Assembly: GCA_964401455.1 (NCBI GenBank)
Contig: CAYNYI010000078.1
Span: forward strand, 1-13,680
Direction: 5' to 3'
DNA length: 13,680 nucleotides
Source of the DNA: CAYNYI01 sp964401455
Lineage (GTDB): Bacteria > Fibrobacterota > OXYB2-FULL-49-7 > CAYNYI01
In this document: in pieces, positions 5,951 to 12,234 of the stretch
Layout of the letters: each line of letters starts with the position of its first letter
How positions within the stretch are numbered: the first letter of the stretch is position 1
Notes under the pieces: generated by a model
What the model was told of the DNA's origin: nothing
Database searches by the model: none
The model's input: only the letters and a program-made list of their open reading frames with translations
Translations under genes and position numbers: made by a program

Positions 5951-7942
5951 ATGTCTGCTCAGAATTTTATAAGAACCTGGTGTGCACGGGACGGTTCTCT
6001 TGCCAGAATTGAGTATTTGCCGCCGGGAATTACTATTGAAGATGTTGAGCTGGAGCTCAAAGTAAAGGGCATTAAAGAGGGTGTTGACTGGGATTCCATA
6101 AATGCCGCTATAGAGAAAGCCTCCGCAAGCGGGCAGGCTGCAAAAAATATCATAGCCGCCAGAGCTTCGGATGAAGGCGGAAAAATAAAATGGGGGAGCG
6201 GGAAACTCGTTTTTTGTGATTTATCCATTGATGGTTTAAAAAAAATGCTGGAAGGCCTTTATCGTTCATATATGCAAAAGGAAAATGAAACGGAGGTGCC
6301 GGCCGGTATCTATGTTGAAAAAGGAGAAGTATTTCTTGAGTACCACGTTTCCGAGTCAATCGTAGACATATTCGGAGGGAGAAAAACCAGAATAAAAAGA
6401 CTGGCCGTAAAAGTAGATCCGGACTCAGTTTTTTATCGAGATAACTCAGGGAAGATAACATTGGCAGCGAGAAAATCCGGTTATGCGGCGATTAATTCCG
6501 AAGGCAGGTTTTGCATATTCGCCCCGCTTATTGTATCTGAAGAGGGGATGGAGATGCGCTATTTGCTCGCTCCTGTGAGGTACGGTTTTGAAAAGCTGAT
6601 TGAAGGTTATGATTCTTTTATTAAAAAATCTTTCTCCGATAATACCGGAGAGGAGGTCCGGGACGCTTCACCGTGTTCTCCCGAAGAAGCTTCAAAGAAA
6701 TTTGAAAAAGGAATAATGTTTAAAGAGTTTGTTAAAAAAGGCCGGGCCCCGTTCAGGGGGAAAGACGCAGTCCTCGAGAGGTTTATATCGAACAGACCGG
6801 AAAATTCCACCGGTTCAGAAGAAAATATAGACTTCCATGAGATTTCACCTTATCAGGAAGTTTTTGAAGGGACTCTCATAGCAAGAAAATCGATACCGAT
6901 CAAAAGTATTCCGGGGATCGATGTCTTTGGTAATGAAATTCCGGTTGAAAAGTCGAAAGATATTGAGTTCAAAATCGGCGGTGAGATAATAGAGGATGAA
7001 GGTAGTGAGTATATATCCTATTTTGCGGGCATTTCCGGTATAATCGAGATGAGAGAAAAATCCGCAATATTGCAGGAGAAGCTTCATATTAAGGGTGATG
7101 TGGGAGCAGAGACCGGTAATCTTGAATACAGTAAAGATATTATTATTGATGGAAACATTACCGGAGGTTACAGGGTAAAATGCGGCGGTAGCCTGGAAAT
7201 AAAAGGAAATGTGGAGAACCATGCTGTTGTTGAATGCGAGGGTAAATGTGTTATTAAAAAAGGAGTTTTTGGAACCGCTACGATTATTAAATGCTCCGGA
7301 GACCTTGACATTGGCTTTGTTCAGGATTGTACTATCAATTCCGGAGGGAACCTTCGTGTTTCAGATTATGTTTATAATTCGAATATATTTGTTTCGGGAG
7401 AAATTGTTGTTATTGGAAGCCATGTCCGCGGAGAACGCAGGGGGGCTGTTATAGGCGGTAATCTTAACTGTATGAGAACAATGCAGCTTCATTCCGCCGG
7501 ATCGTCTTCTGCAAGGACGGGTTTGGTCTGCGGTGTAAATTTGAAGGTTCTGACTCATTGGGAAAAACTCAACGATCTTGTTCCGGTATTGACGAGAAAA
7601 GCAATGAGTCTTCAAGACAGTCTCGGAGTCAATATATACTCTCCCCGGGCAAGGGAGAAATTGAAATCTTTTTCTGAAAAAAAGAAAGAGGAGGTCAGGA
7701 AAAAACTTTCCGAATTAAAGGAAATTACCAGTAATCGTGAGAGAACCGAAAAATTAAAATCTGAACTTGAGGATAAAATGTATACTCCTGAAAACGAAAA
7801 TATTTCTGTCTGTATCAAAAACCAGTTAATTCCTGATGTAATGATCAGAATCAGGAATAAGACGAAGCTTATTCAGGAAGAGGGATATAACATTGTTTAT
7901 AGGGTTAAGGACAATCTTATGTTGAGTGATAAGACCGGGTAA
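5951..7942 (+). CDS. FapA-family protein (DUF342), large version
   Basis: The 663-residue product matches the FapA/DUF342 family, named for flagellar assembly protein A. In Vibrio that protein has been linked to polar flagellation and glucose-PTS signalling. The N-terminal domain (about 17-340) includes ITIEDVELELKVKGIKEG and the characteristic PGIDVFGNEIP near 321-331. A right-handed beta-helix follows (about 375-530), built from short Gly/Asn/Val-rich rungs such as DIIIDGNITGGYRVKCGGSLEIKGNV. A charged coiled coil covers about 536-612, then a short C-terminal beta segment. No signal peptide or membrane helix is present, so it should be cytoplasmic. It starts 3 bases after the second regulator, implying translational coupling and a role as effector or scaffold of this phosphorelay. 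No other flagellar gene is visible in the window, so the motility role is inferred from the family name only. Confidence 0.88.
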   Translation: MSAQNFIRTWCARDGSLARIEYLPPGITIEDVELELKVKGIKEGVDWDSINAAIEKASASGQAAKNIIAARASDEGGKIKWGSGKLVFCDLSIDGLKKMLEGLYRSYMQKENETEVPAGIYVEKGEVFLEYHVSESIVDIFGGRKTRIKRLAVKVDPDSVFYRDNSGKITLAARKSGYAAINSEGRFCIFAPLIVSEEGMEMRYLLAPVRYGFEKLIEGYDSFIKKSFSDNTGEEVRDASPCSPEEASKKFEKGIMFKEFVKKGRAPFRGKDAVLERFISNRPENSTGSEENIDFHEISPYQEVFEGTLIARKSIPIKSIPGIDVFGNEIPVEKSKDIEFKIGGEIIEDEGSEYISYFAGISGIIEMREKSAILQEKLHIKGDVGAETGNLEYSKDIIIDGNITGGYRVKCGGSLEIKGNVENHAVVECEGKCVIKKGVFGTATIIKCSGDLDIGFVQDCTINSGGNLRVSDYVYNSNIFVSGEIVVIGSHVRGERRGAVIGGNLNCMRTMQLHSAGSSSARTGLVCGVNLKVLTHWEKLNDLVPVLTRKAMSLQDSLGVNIYSPRAREKLKSFSEKKKEEVRKKLSELKEITSNRERTEKLKSELEDKMYTPENENISVCIKNQLIPDVMIRIRNKTKLIQEEGYNIVYRVKDNLMLSDKTG

Positions 7943-7969
7943 TAATTATTTTAAAGAAAGAAGATCTCT

Positions 7970-8161
7970 ATGTCATCAGAAAAAAGCTGCGCGGACTGCA
8001 AGTTCCGGAAAAAGTATGACGAAAAACCCCGATCGCTTTTGGGAAGGCTCTGGCGCTGGCACGCGAACTGGTGCCCGGGCTGGAACGGGTACATGAAGGA
8101 GTTGCCCGCAGAAGAGCGAAAAGCCCTCGCGGAGCGTTACGGGCAGAAGAAGTATATGTAA
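7970..8161 (+). CDS. 63-residue Cys/His/Trp-rich protein, putative metal-binding
   Basis: I cannot name this family. The protein has C7-x2-C10-x20-H31-x3-C35, a spacing suited to one zinc ion, and four tryptophans within eleven residues (W28, W30, W34, W38) in the segment LWRWHANWCPGW. The rest is basic and helical, ending LPAEERKALAERYG. There is no signal peptide. The start ATG has AAAGAAGA-type purines upstream and lies 27 bases after the FapA stop, so it is probably the last gene of the operon. Base composition differs from its neighbours: by hand count it is about 55 percent G+C, against roughly 35-42 percent in lines of the kinase and FapA genes I sampled. Conserved-looking motif density argues that it is a real gene. 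A function in signalling is only suggested by position. Confidence 0.7.
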   Translation: MSSEKSCADCKFRKKYDEKPRSLLGRLWRWHANWCPGWNGYMKELPAEERKALAERYGQKKYM

Positions 8162-8181
8162 GAGCTTAAAAAGTCTTTCCG

Positions 8182-8239
8182 ATTACGCAAATATGCCAAA
8201 TAAAATTTAGCAAAATTGCGTTATGTGAATATGCGTAAT
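8182..8239. repeat. Three TACGCA-type motifs in a convergent intergenic region
   Basis: ATTACGCA at 8182-8189 is mirrored exactly by TGCGTAAT at 8232-8239. A third, imperfect copy, ATTGCGTTAT at 8215-8224, lies on the same strand as the second. The stretch sits between the stop codons of converging genes (8161 and 8259). It could fold into a long-loop hairpin that helps terminate transcription, or bind a protein. No classical hairpin plus T-run terminator is seen on either strand. Confidence 0.4.
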
Positions 8240-8258
8240 TATTGATCTTCTACTGCAT

Positions 8259-8651
8259 TCAAAGGTTTGCCCCGATCTCAATAAGATTTCCTTCCGGATC
8301 ACTGACCATCGAAGACCGCATATTCCACGGCTCATTCCGGGGCGGGTAAACAGGGGCCGCGCCCGCCGAAACAAGTCTGTCATATTCTTTGTCCACCATT
8401 TTCGGACTTCCGGCGTCAAGAGCCAGCTCAAATGTTCCGTTAAGCCCATCCGGGTATGAAGGTTTACGACCCAAAAGTTCGGGCAGTTTTTTTCTTTCGT
8501 ACATGGCGAACCTTATTCCCTCATGACGAAATTCCGCGTAAGGACCTTCTCCATCCCAGTCTATAGCAAGTCCTACGGAGTCTCTGTAGAAAGCGACCAT
8601 CCTATTCAGGTCTTTCACGAACAGGCCGATCATATTAAATCCGGTTTTCAT
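8259..8651 (-). CDS. VOC-family (glyoxalase/bleomycin-resistance fold) protein
   Basis: The 130-residue protein shows the two beta-alpha-beta modules of the vicinal oxygen chelate fold: FNMIGLFVKDLNRMVAFYRDSVGL at the start, FELALD in the middle, and MVSDPEGNLIEIG at the end. Typical members are metal enzymes (glyoxalases, dioxygenases, FosA-type resistance proteins) or metal-free binding proteins. The usual first-strand metal ligand (His or Gln) is replaced by a small residue here, although the terminal Glu of NLIEIG is present, so a catalytic role is uncertain. The start is ATG 8651, preceded by AAGGA 7 bases upstream. The frame is open to 8678, but that adds nine residues overlapping the exporter gene without benefit. 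It overlaps the exporter's 3' end by 17 bases and is likely co-expressed with it under TetR control. Confidence 0.8.
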   Translation of the reverse strand: MKTGFNMIGLFVKDLNRMVAFYRDSVGLAIDWDGEGPYAEFRHEGIRFAMYERKKLPELLGRKPSYPDGLNGTFELALDAGSPKMVDKEYDRLVSAGAAPVYPPRNEPWNMRSSMVSDPEGNLIEIGANL

Positions 8652-10971
8652 TATTTTTTCCTTTTCCGAAAGGTTCAAGAATAGAGCATAGTACCGGCGT
8701 TATAAAATAATCCGCCGCGAGGGCTGCCGCAATTCCGAGAATTATAAAAATACCGAGATTAAAAAACATGTTCATTTCTGAGGAAAGATAAACAGAGAAA
8801 GAAACTATTATAACGGCGGACGTCATAAAAAGGGCTCTGCCAACCGTTTTGAAGGCGTTTATCGCGGCGGTGTGATAATTTCCGGTTTTTTCGAAGGATG
8901 TTTTCAGTGATTCTATAAAATGGATTGTGTCGTCAACCGCGAGACCGAGGATCATGGGGGCGAGAGTAACAGTCAGAAAATCAAGCGGAGTACCCGACAG
9001 TCCCATTACACCCCCGATCGCTATCGCCGGCGTGATATTGGGAATAAGTCCGATTAGTCCGGTCTTTACACTTTTAAAGACGATCATCATAAGAAGAGTA
9101 ATAACTGTAAGAGCGACGGCGAAAGACTTTATCTGCCCTTTTGCTATATATTGATTGAGTGCCGCGAATTCCGGAACTCCGCCGGTTATTGTTATGTCGG
9201 AACCCGGGAAAAGCTCTCCGGCCTTATCAAGGATGAATTCAAGTTCATACACGGTTTCTTTTGCGTCAAGGTCCTTTGTCTCTACCTGTATCCGCGTTAC
9301 GGAGTAGCTGTTGTCGGACCAGTAGTAGGCGTTTGATCCGCCCGACATTTCATAAAGCAGCAGCAGCTGAGCCGCCATTTTCCGGTTGCCCGGAACCGAA
9401 TAATATTCTTTTCTCCCTTCATGCACAAGCCGGTTCATGTCTTTAAGAATATCCAGTACCGAGGAGGTCCTTTTTGTCAGTGTCAGCGAATCTATCGCGT
9501 TTTCAAGTTCAGACAGTTTATTCAGATTTTCCGGGTCCTTGAAGGCTTCGGTCTCTTTGGTGTTTATCATTACGTTATAGCTGCTGAAAGATCCTATGTC
9601 GGATTCCGAGACCTTCAGCATGCTGTTTATATAATCGACTTTCCGGCCATAGGTATGTTCGGTATTGATATTTATTTTTGTCCTGGAAGTTCCATATATA
9701 AACATAAGAGATACAATAACGAAGACAGTAATGATTTTTACGGGATTTCCGAGGACCATATTGCCGAAAGCCCGCAGAAAACGGTCGCTTCCCGGAAGCC
9801 GCTCTCCGTTATCCCCTGATTTACGTGAAGATTTTCCGAAAGAGAGAAGCCCGGGAAGAAGAAGCATTATAAATACATATATTATAAATATCAGCGCCGC
9901 CGATGTCAGTCCGAGCCAGCGCATGGGAACAAGATCGATTGTGATGAATGAAACGAGCGCGCCCATGGTTGTCAAAGCAGTAAACAAAACGGGCCAGCCG
10001 GCCTCAGATACAGCCTTAGCGGCGGCTTCGCTTCTGTCTTTCGAATCGTGAAAATATCTTCTGAAATAATTGAAAAAATGTATCGAATAGCCTATTGATA
10101 CAGCGAATGCAAGAATTACCGGAACGCTTGCAAGAAAGGCATTGACGCTGATTCCCAGGTATCCCATTATTCCGAATACTGTAAGAACGGAAATTACCGT
10201 TATTATAAATGGAAATACAACGCCTCTTACGCTTCGCAGAAAAAAAGCGAGGAGTATTATGGCGGCAAGCATTGAAAGTCCGGTTAATCTGGATGTTTCT
10301 TCAGTTGTGTATAAAAGCTCCTGATAACCCATTACCGGCATTCCCACAGGGCGGATTTGATATCCTTTATACGGGGATTTTGAAAGGACTTCAAGTATCT
10401 TTTTTCCGACAACATTTTCCGGAGCTTCACCGTTTTCCTTCATGTAATTTTCAGGATAATCTTTCAGTCTTATTATAATCCATGTCTCTTCAGAGTCTTC
10501 AGATACAAGGGTGCCTCTGAAAGATTCCTTTGAAAGGGCTTGTCCCCTGATCGAGTCCCGTGCTTGGGGGCTTTGGGGAACGGGCTCCGGAACCAGATCT
10601 TCTATTATGATATCGTCGCCTTTAGAATAGCTGTATTCAGCGTTTGTAACTGAAATCAGTTTGTCGACAAACGGCACTTCCCTTTCTATTTCTTCACCGA
10701 GGCTGTCGATCATTTTAAGAATATCGTATTCGAATATATCTGAAGCTTTTATATGAATGCCGATTATTTCAGAATTTCCGAAATATTTGCGGAATTCTTC
10801 TTTTCCCGAGAAAATTTCCGAGTCCTCCCTGAACCATTTTTCAACGGACGTGTCCATTTTTATCATGGTCAGTCCCGGCAGTGAAGCAAGAGTTATTATT
10901 GCCGCCGAGATAATACATATCCATTTTTTCCGGATGAGTTTCTCTCCGAGTCTGTAGAAGAATTCCTTCAA
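8635..10971 (-). CDS. RND-superfamily (MMPL-type) exporter
   Basis: This 778-residue inner-membrane protein has the duplicated RND layout. There is one helix near 17-37, a large extracytoplasmic domain to about 230, and five helices to about 376. A second half follows with one helix near 411-427, another extracytoplasmic domain to about 615 and five helices to about 765. The second half carries LGLAVDDTIHFIESL, with D680-D681 matching the proton-relay acidic motif of this superfamily. The first-half counterpart reads AVSIGYSIHFF, with Gly294 where Asp is expected. Such proteins export lipids, hydrophobic compounds or drugs using the proton gradient. The start is TTG 10971, supported by GAGGGGG 6 bases upstream and by the basic N-terminus preceding helix 1. 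It lies 12 bases after the TetR stop, so it is the main target of that regulator. No periplasmic adaptor or TolC gene is adjacent. Confidence 0.9.
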   Translation of the reverse strand: MKEFFYRLGEKLIRKKWICIISAAIITLASLPGLTMIKMDTSVEKWFREDSEIFSGKEEFRKYFGNSEIIGIHIKASDIFEYDILKMIDSLGEEIEREVPFVDKLISVTNAEYSYSKGDDIIIEDLVPEPVPQSPQARDSIRGQALSKESFRGTLVSEDSEETWIIIRLKDYPENYMKENGEAPENVVGKKILEVLSKSPYKGYQIRPVGMPVMGYQELLYTTEETSRLTGLSMLAAIILLAFFLRSVRGVVFPFIITVISVLTVFGIMGYLGISVNAFLASVPVILAFAVSIGYSIHFFNYFRRYFHDSKDRSEAAAKAVSEAGWPVLFTALTTMGALVSFITIDLVPMRWLGLTSAALIFIIYVFIMLLLPGLLSFGKSSRKSGDNGERLPGSDRFLRAFGNMVLGNPVKIITVFVIVSLMFIYGTSRTKININTEHTYGRKVDYINSMLKVSESDIGSFSSYNVMINTKETEAFKDPENLNKLSELENAIDSLTLTKRTSSVLDILKDMNRLVHEGRKEYYSVPGNRKMAAQLLLLYEMSGGSNAYYWSDNSYSVTRIQVETKDLDAKETVYELEFILDKAGELFPGSDITITGGVPEFAALNQYIAKGQIKSFAVALTVITLLMMIVFKSVKTGLIGLIPNITPAIAIGGVMGLSGTPLDFLTVTLAPMILGLAVDDTIHFIESLKTSFEKTGNYHTAAINAFKTVGRALFMTSAVIIVSFSVYLSSEMNMFFNLGIFIILGIAAALAADYFITPVLCSILEPFGKGKNNENRI

Positions 10972-10977
10972 TTCCGG

Positions 10978-10984
10978 CCCCCTC
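10978..10984 (-). promoter_or_regulatory. Ribosome binding site that supports the TTG start of the exporter
   Basis: On the minus strand GAGGGGG ends 6 bases before TTG 10971 and overlaps the TetR stop codon by one base. This near-perfect Shine-Dalgarno sequence makes the non-ATG start convincing. Confidence 0.7.
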
Positions 10985-11589
10985 TATTTCTCTATAATTA
11001 TTGTTTTGAATATTCTGTTTACAATTGCGTCAATAAGTTCCCAGACGGGAAGCGTCTCATCAAGCATATATATCAGCATGGCCCCTTCTACAGAAATTAT
11101 GAGTTCCCAGGAAACGGTTTTTATATCGGTATCTTTCCTGATTATTTCCTCATCCGCCGCTTTTTGCAGTACAGATGATATTTTTTGAGAAGCGAGACGG
11201 TACGAATCCGCTGCCCGTTTTTTTACATGGTCATTGTTCTTAAGTCCTTCGAACAGCATCGTGTAATAGAACCTGAAGCTGATTTTTGTTTCCGCAAATT
11301 TTTCCGCGAGTTCCCTGCTGCCCGCTGTAAATAGCTCTTTTATGAGATACAGTTTATCCCTTGTTTCTATTTCGGGGTCATCGAGCGGTTTAAACATATC
11401 GTCCATAAATGAAAAGAAGTATGTTTCGACGCAGTCGTTGAAGAGTTCTTCTTTGGATTTATAAAAGTAATAGAAACCACCCTTTGTGATACCGGCCGTT
11501 CCGACGATTATATTCACCGATGTTTCGCGGTAGCCTTTCATGGCAAAAAGGCGCATGGCGTGTTTTCTGATTTTGTCTTTAGTTTCCAT
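10984..11589 (-). CDS. TetR-family transcriptional regulator of the exporter
   Basis: The 201-residue protein has the TetR-family N-terminal helix-turn-helix (residues about 1-50): RKHAMRLFAMKGYRETSVNIIVGTAG and then ITKGGFYYFYKSKEELF, where the GxxYxYFxxKEEL signature marks the recognition helix end. Residues 60-201 are all-helical and would form the ligand-binding and dimerisation domain. It is the first gene of a three-gene minus-strand unit with the exporter and VOC protein. A perfect 18-bp palindrome sits on its promoter, so autorepression with relief by an exporter substrate is the obvious model. The ATG at 11589 has only a weak AGG element upstream. The inducer is unknown. The family call is firm and the target inference is strong. 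Confidence 0.92.
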   Translation of the reverse strand: METKDKIRKHAMRLFAMKGYRETSVNIIVGTAGITKGGFYYFYKSKEELFNDCVETYFFSFMDDMFKPLDDPEIETRDKLYLIKELFTAGSRELAEKFAETKISFRFYYTMLFEGLKNNDHVKKRAADSYRLASQKISSVLQKAADEEIIRKDTDIKTVSWELIISVEGAMLIYMLDETLPVWELIDAIVNRIFKTIIIEK

Positions 11590-11605
11590 TTTATACGCCT
11601 GTGTT

Positions 11606-11623
11606 ATACCGACCGGTCGGTAT
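11606..11623. promoter_or_regulatory. TetR operator: perfect 18-bp palindrome
   Basis: ATACCGACCGGTCGGTAT reads the same on both strands. It lies 16 bases upstream of the TetR ATG and overlaps the predicted transcription start. GACCGGTC-centred palindromes are typical TetR-family operators. Binding here would block the promoter at 11626-11654. Confidence 0.8.
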
Positions 11624-11625
11624 GT

Positions 11626-11654
11626 AGTATGTTCTATTTTTTACCAAGTGTCAA
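11626..11654 (-). promoter_or_regulatory. Promoter of the TetR-exporter-VOC unit
   Basis: On the minus strand a perfect TTGACA (plus-strand 11649-11654) is followed after exactly 17 bases by CATACT (11626-11631), a 4 of 6 match to the -10 consensus. Transcription should begin near 11619, inside the palindrome at 11606-11623. Confidence 0.65.
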
Positions 11655-11714
11655 TACTAACAGGTTATTTCTATTTAGCTATTTTAGAATCCCGGACGGA
11701 TTTCCAAGTTACAT

Positions 11715-12221
11715 TTACTTTGTATCCGCGCCCTCGTCAACGAAAGAAATATTAATGCCTTCTTCCGACGGAACCAGCTTGCGCGTGCGTAACCCCGCCA
11801 TCTGGAACATTTTCTTCGAGGCTTTGACGATATCCGTATCGGAATATTTGTCACATAGATAAACTACTTCGGATATTCCGCTTTGAATAATCACTTTCGC
11901 GCATTCGTTACACGGGAAAAGAGCAACGAAAATCCTGCAGCCTTTCAGATTGGAACTGTTGCTGTTGATTACAGCGTTAAGCTCCGCATGGCATACGAAG
12001 GGGTATTTTGTATAGAGGAATTCCCCCTGACGGTCCCACGGGAGTTCGTCATCTGAGCATCCTCTCGGAAATCCGTTATATCCTATGCCCACGATTTTAT
12101 TGTCGGAGTTGACAATACAGGCACCGACTTGCGTATTAGGGTCTTTACTCCGTTTGGCGGAAAGCAGGGCTATGCCCATAAAATAATCGTCCCAGGACAG
12201 ATAATTATTTCTTTTTCTCAA
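11715..12221 (-). CDS. dCMP deaminase (zinc-dependent, EC 3.5.4.12 family)
   Basis: This 168-residue cytidine/deoxycytidylate deaminase-fold enzyme converts dCMP to dUMP, feeding thymidylate synthesis. It has the zinc and catalytic signature CHAELNAV (H78, E80) and PCNEC (C104, C107). It also has the family-typical DPNTQVGACIV, GIGYNGFPRGCSDDELPW and KYPFVCHAE segments. The length is normal for bacterial and eukaryotic dCMP deaminases. These residues separate it from tRNA adenosine and riboflavin-type deaminases. The start is TTG 12221, with GGAG 8 bases upstream; a nearby ATG at 12234 is in another frame. It lies 13 bases after the envelope-protein stop, so the two genes are likely co-transcribed although their functions look unrelated. 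Allosteric control by dCTP and dTTP is known in some members but cannot be judged here. Confidence 0.93.
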   Translation of the reverse strand: MRKRNNYLSWDDYFMGIALLSAKRSKDPNTQVGACIVNSDNKIVGIGYNGFPRGCSDDELPWDRQGEFLYTKYPFVCHAELNAVINSNSSNLKGCRIFVALFPCNECAKVIIQSGISEVVYLCDKYSDTDIVKASKKMFQMAGLRTRKLVPSEEGINISFVDEGADTK

Positions 12222-12234
12222 GCGGTTTGCTCCA

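Noticed and set aside
8162..8258. Search for a classical bidirectional rho-independent terminator
   Set aside because: No GC-rich stem followed by a T-run on either strand; only the AT-rich inverted motifs reported separately.
11690..11706. AATCC/GGATT short hairpin downstream of the dCMP deaminase as a terminator
   Set aside because: The stem is only 5 bp with a 5-base loop and no T-run follows on the minus strand.
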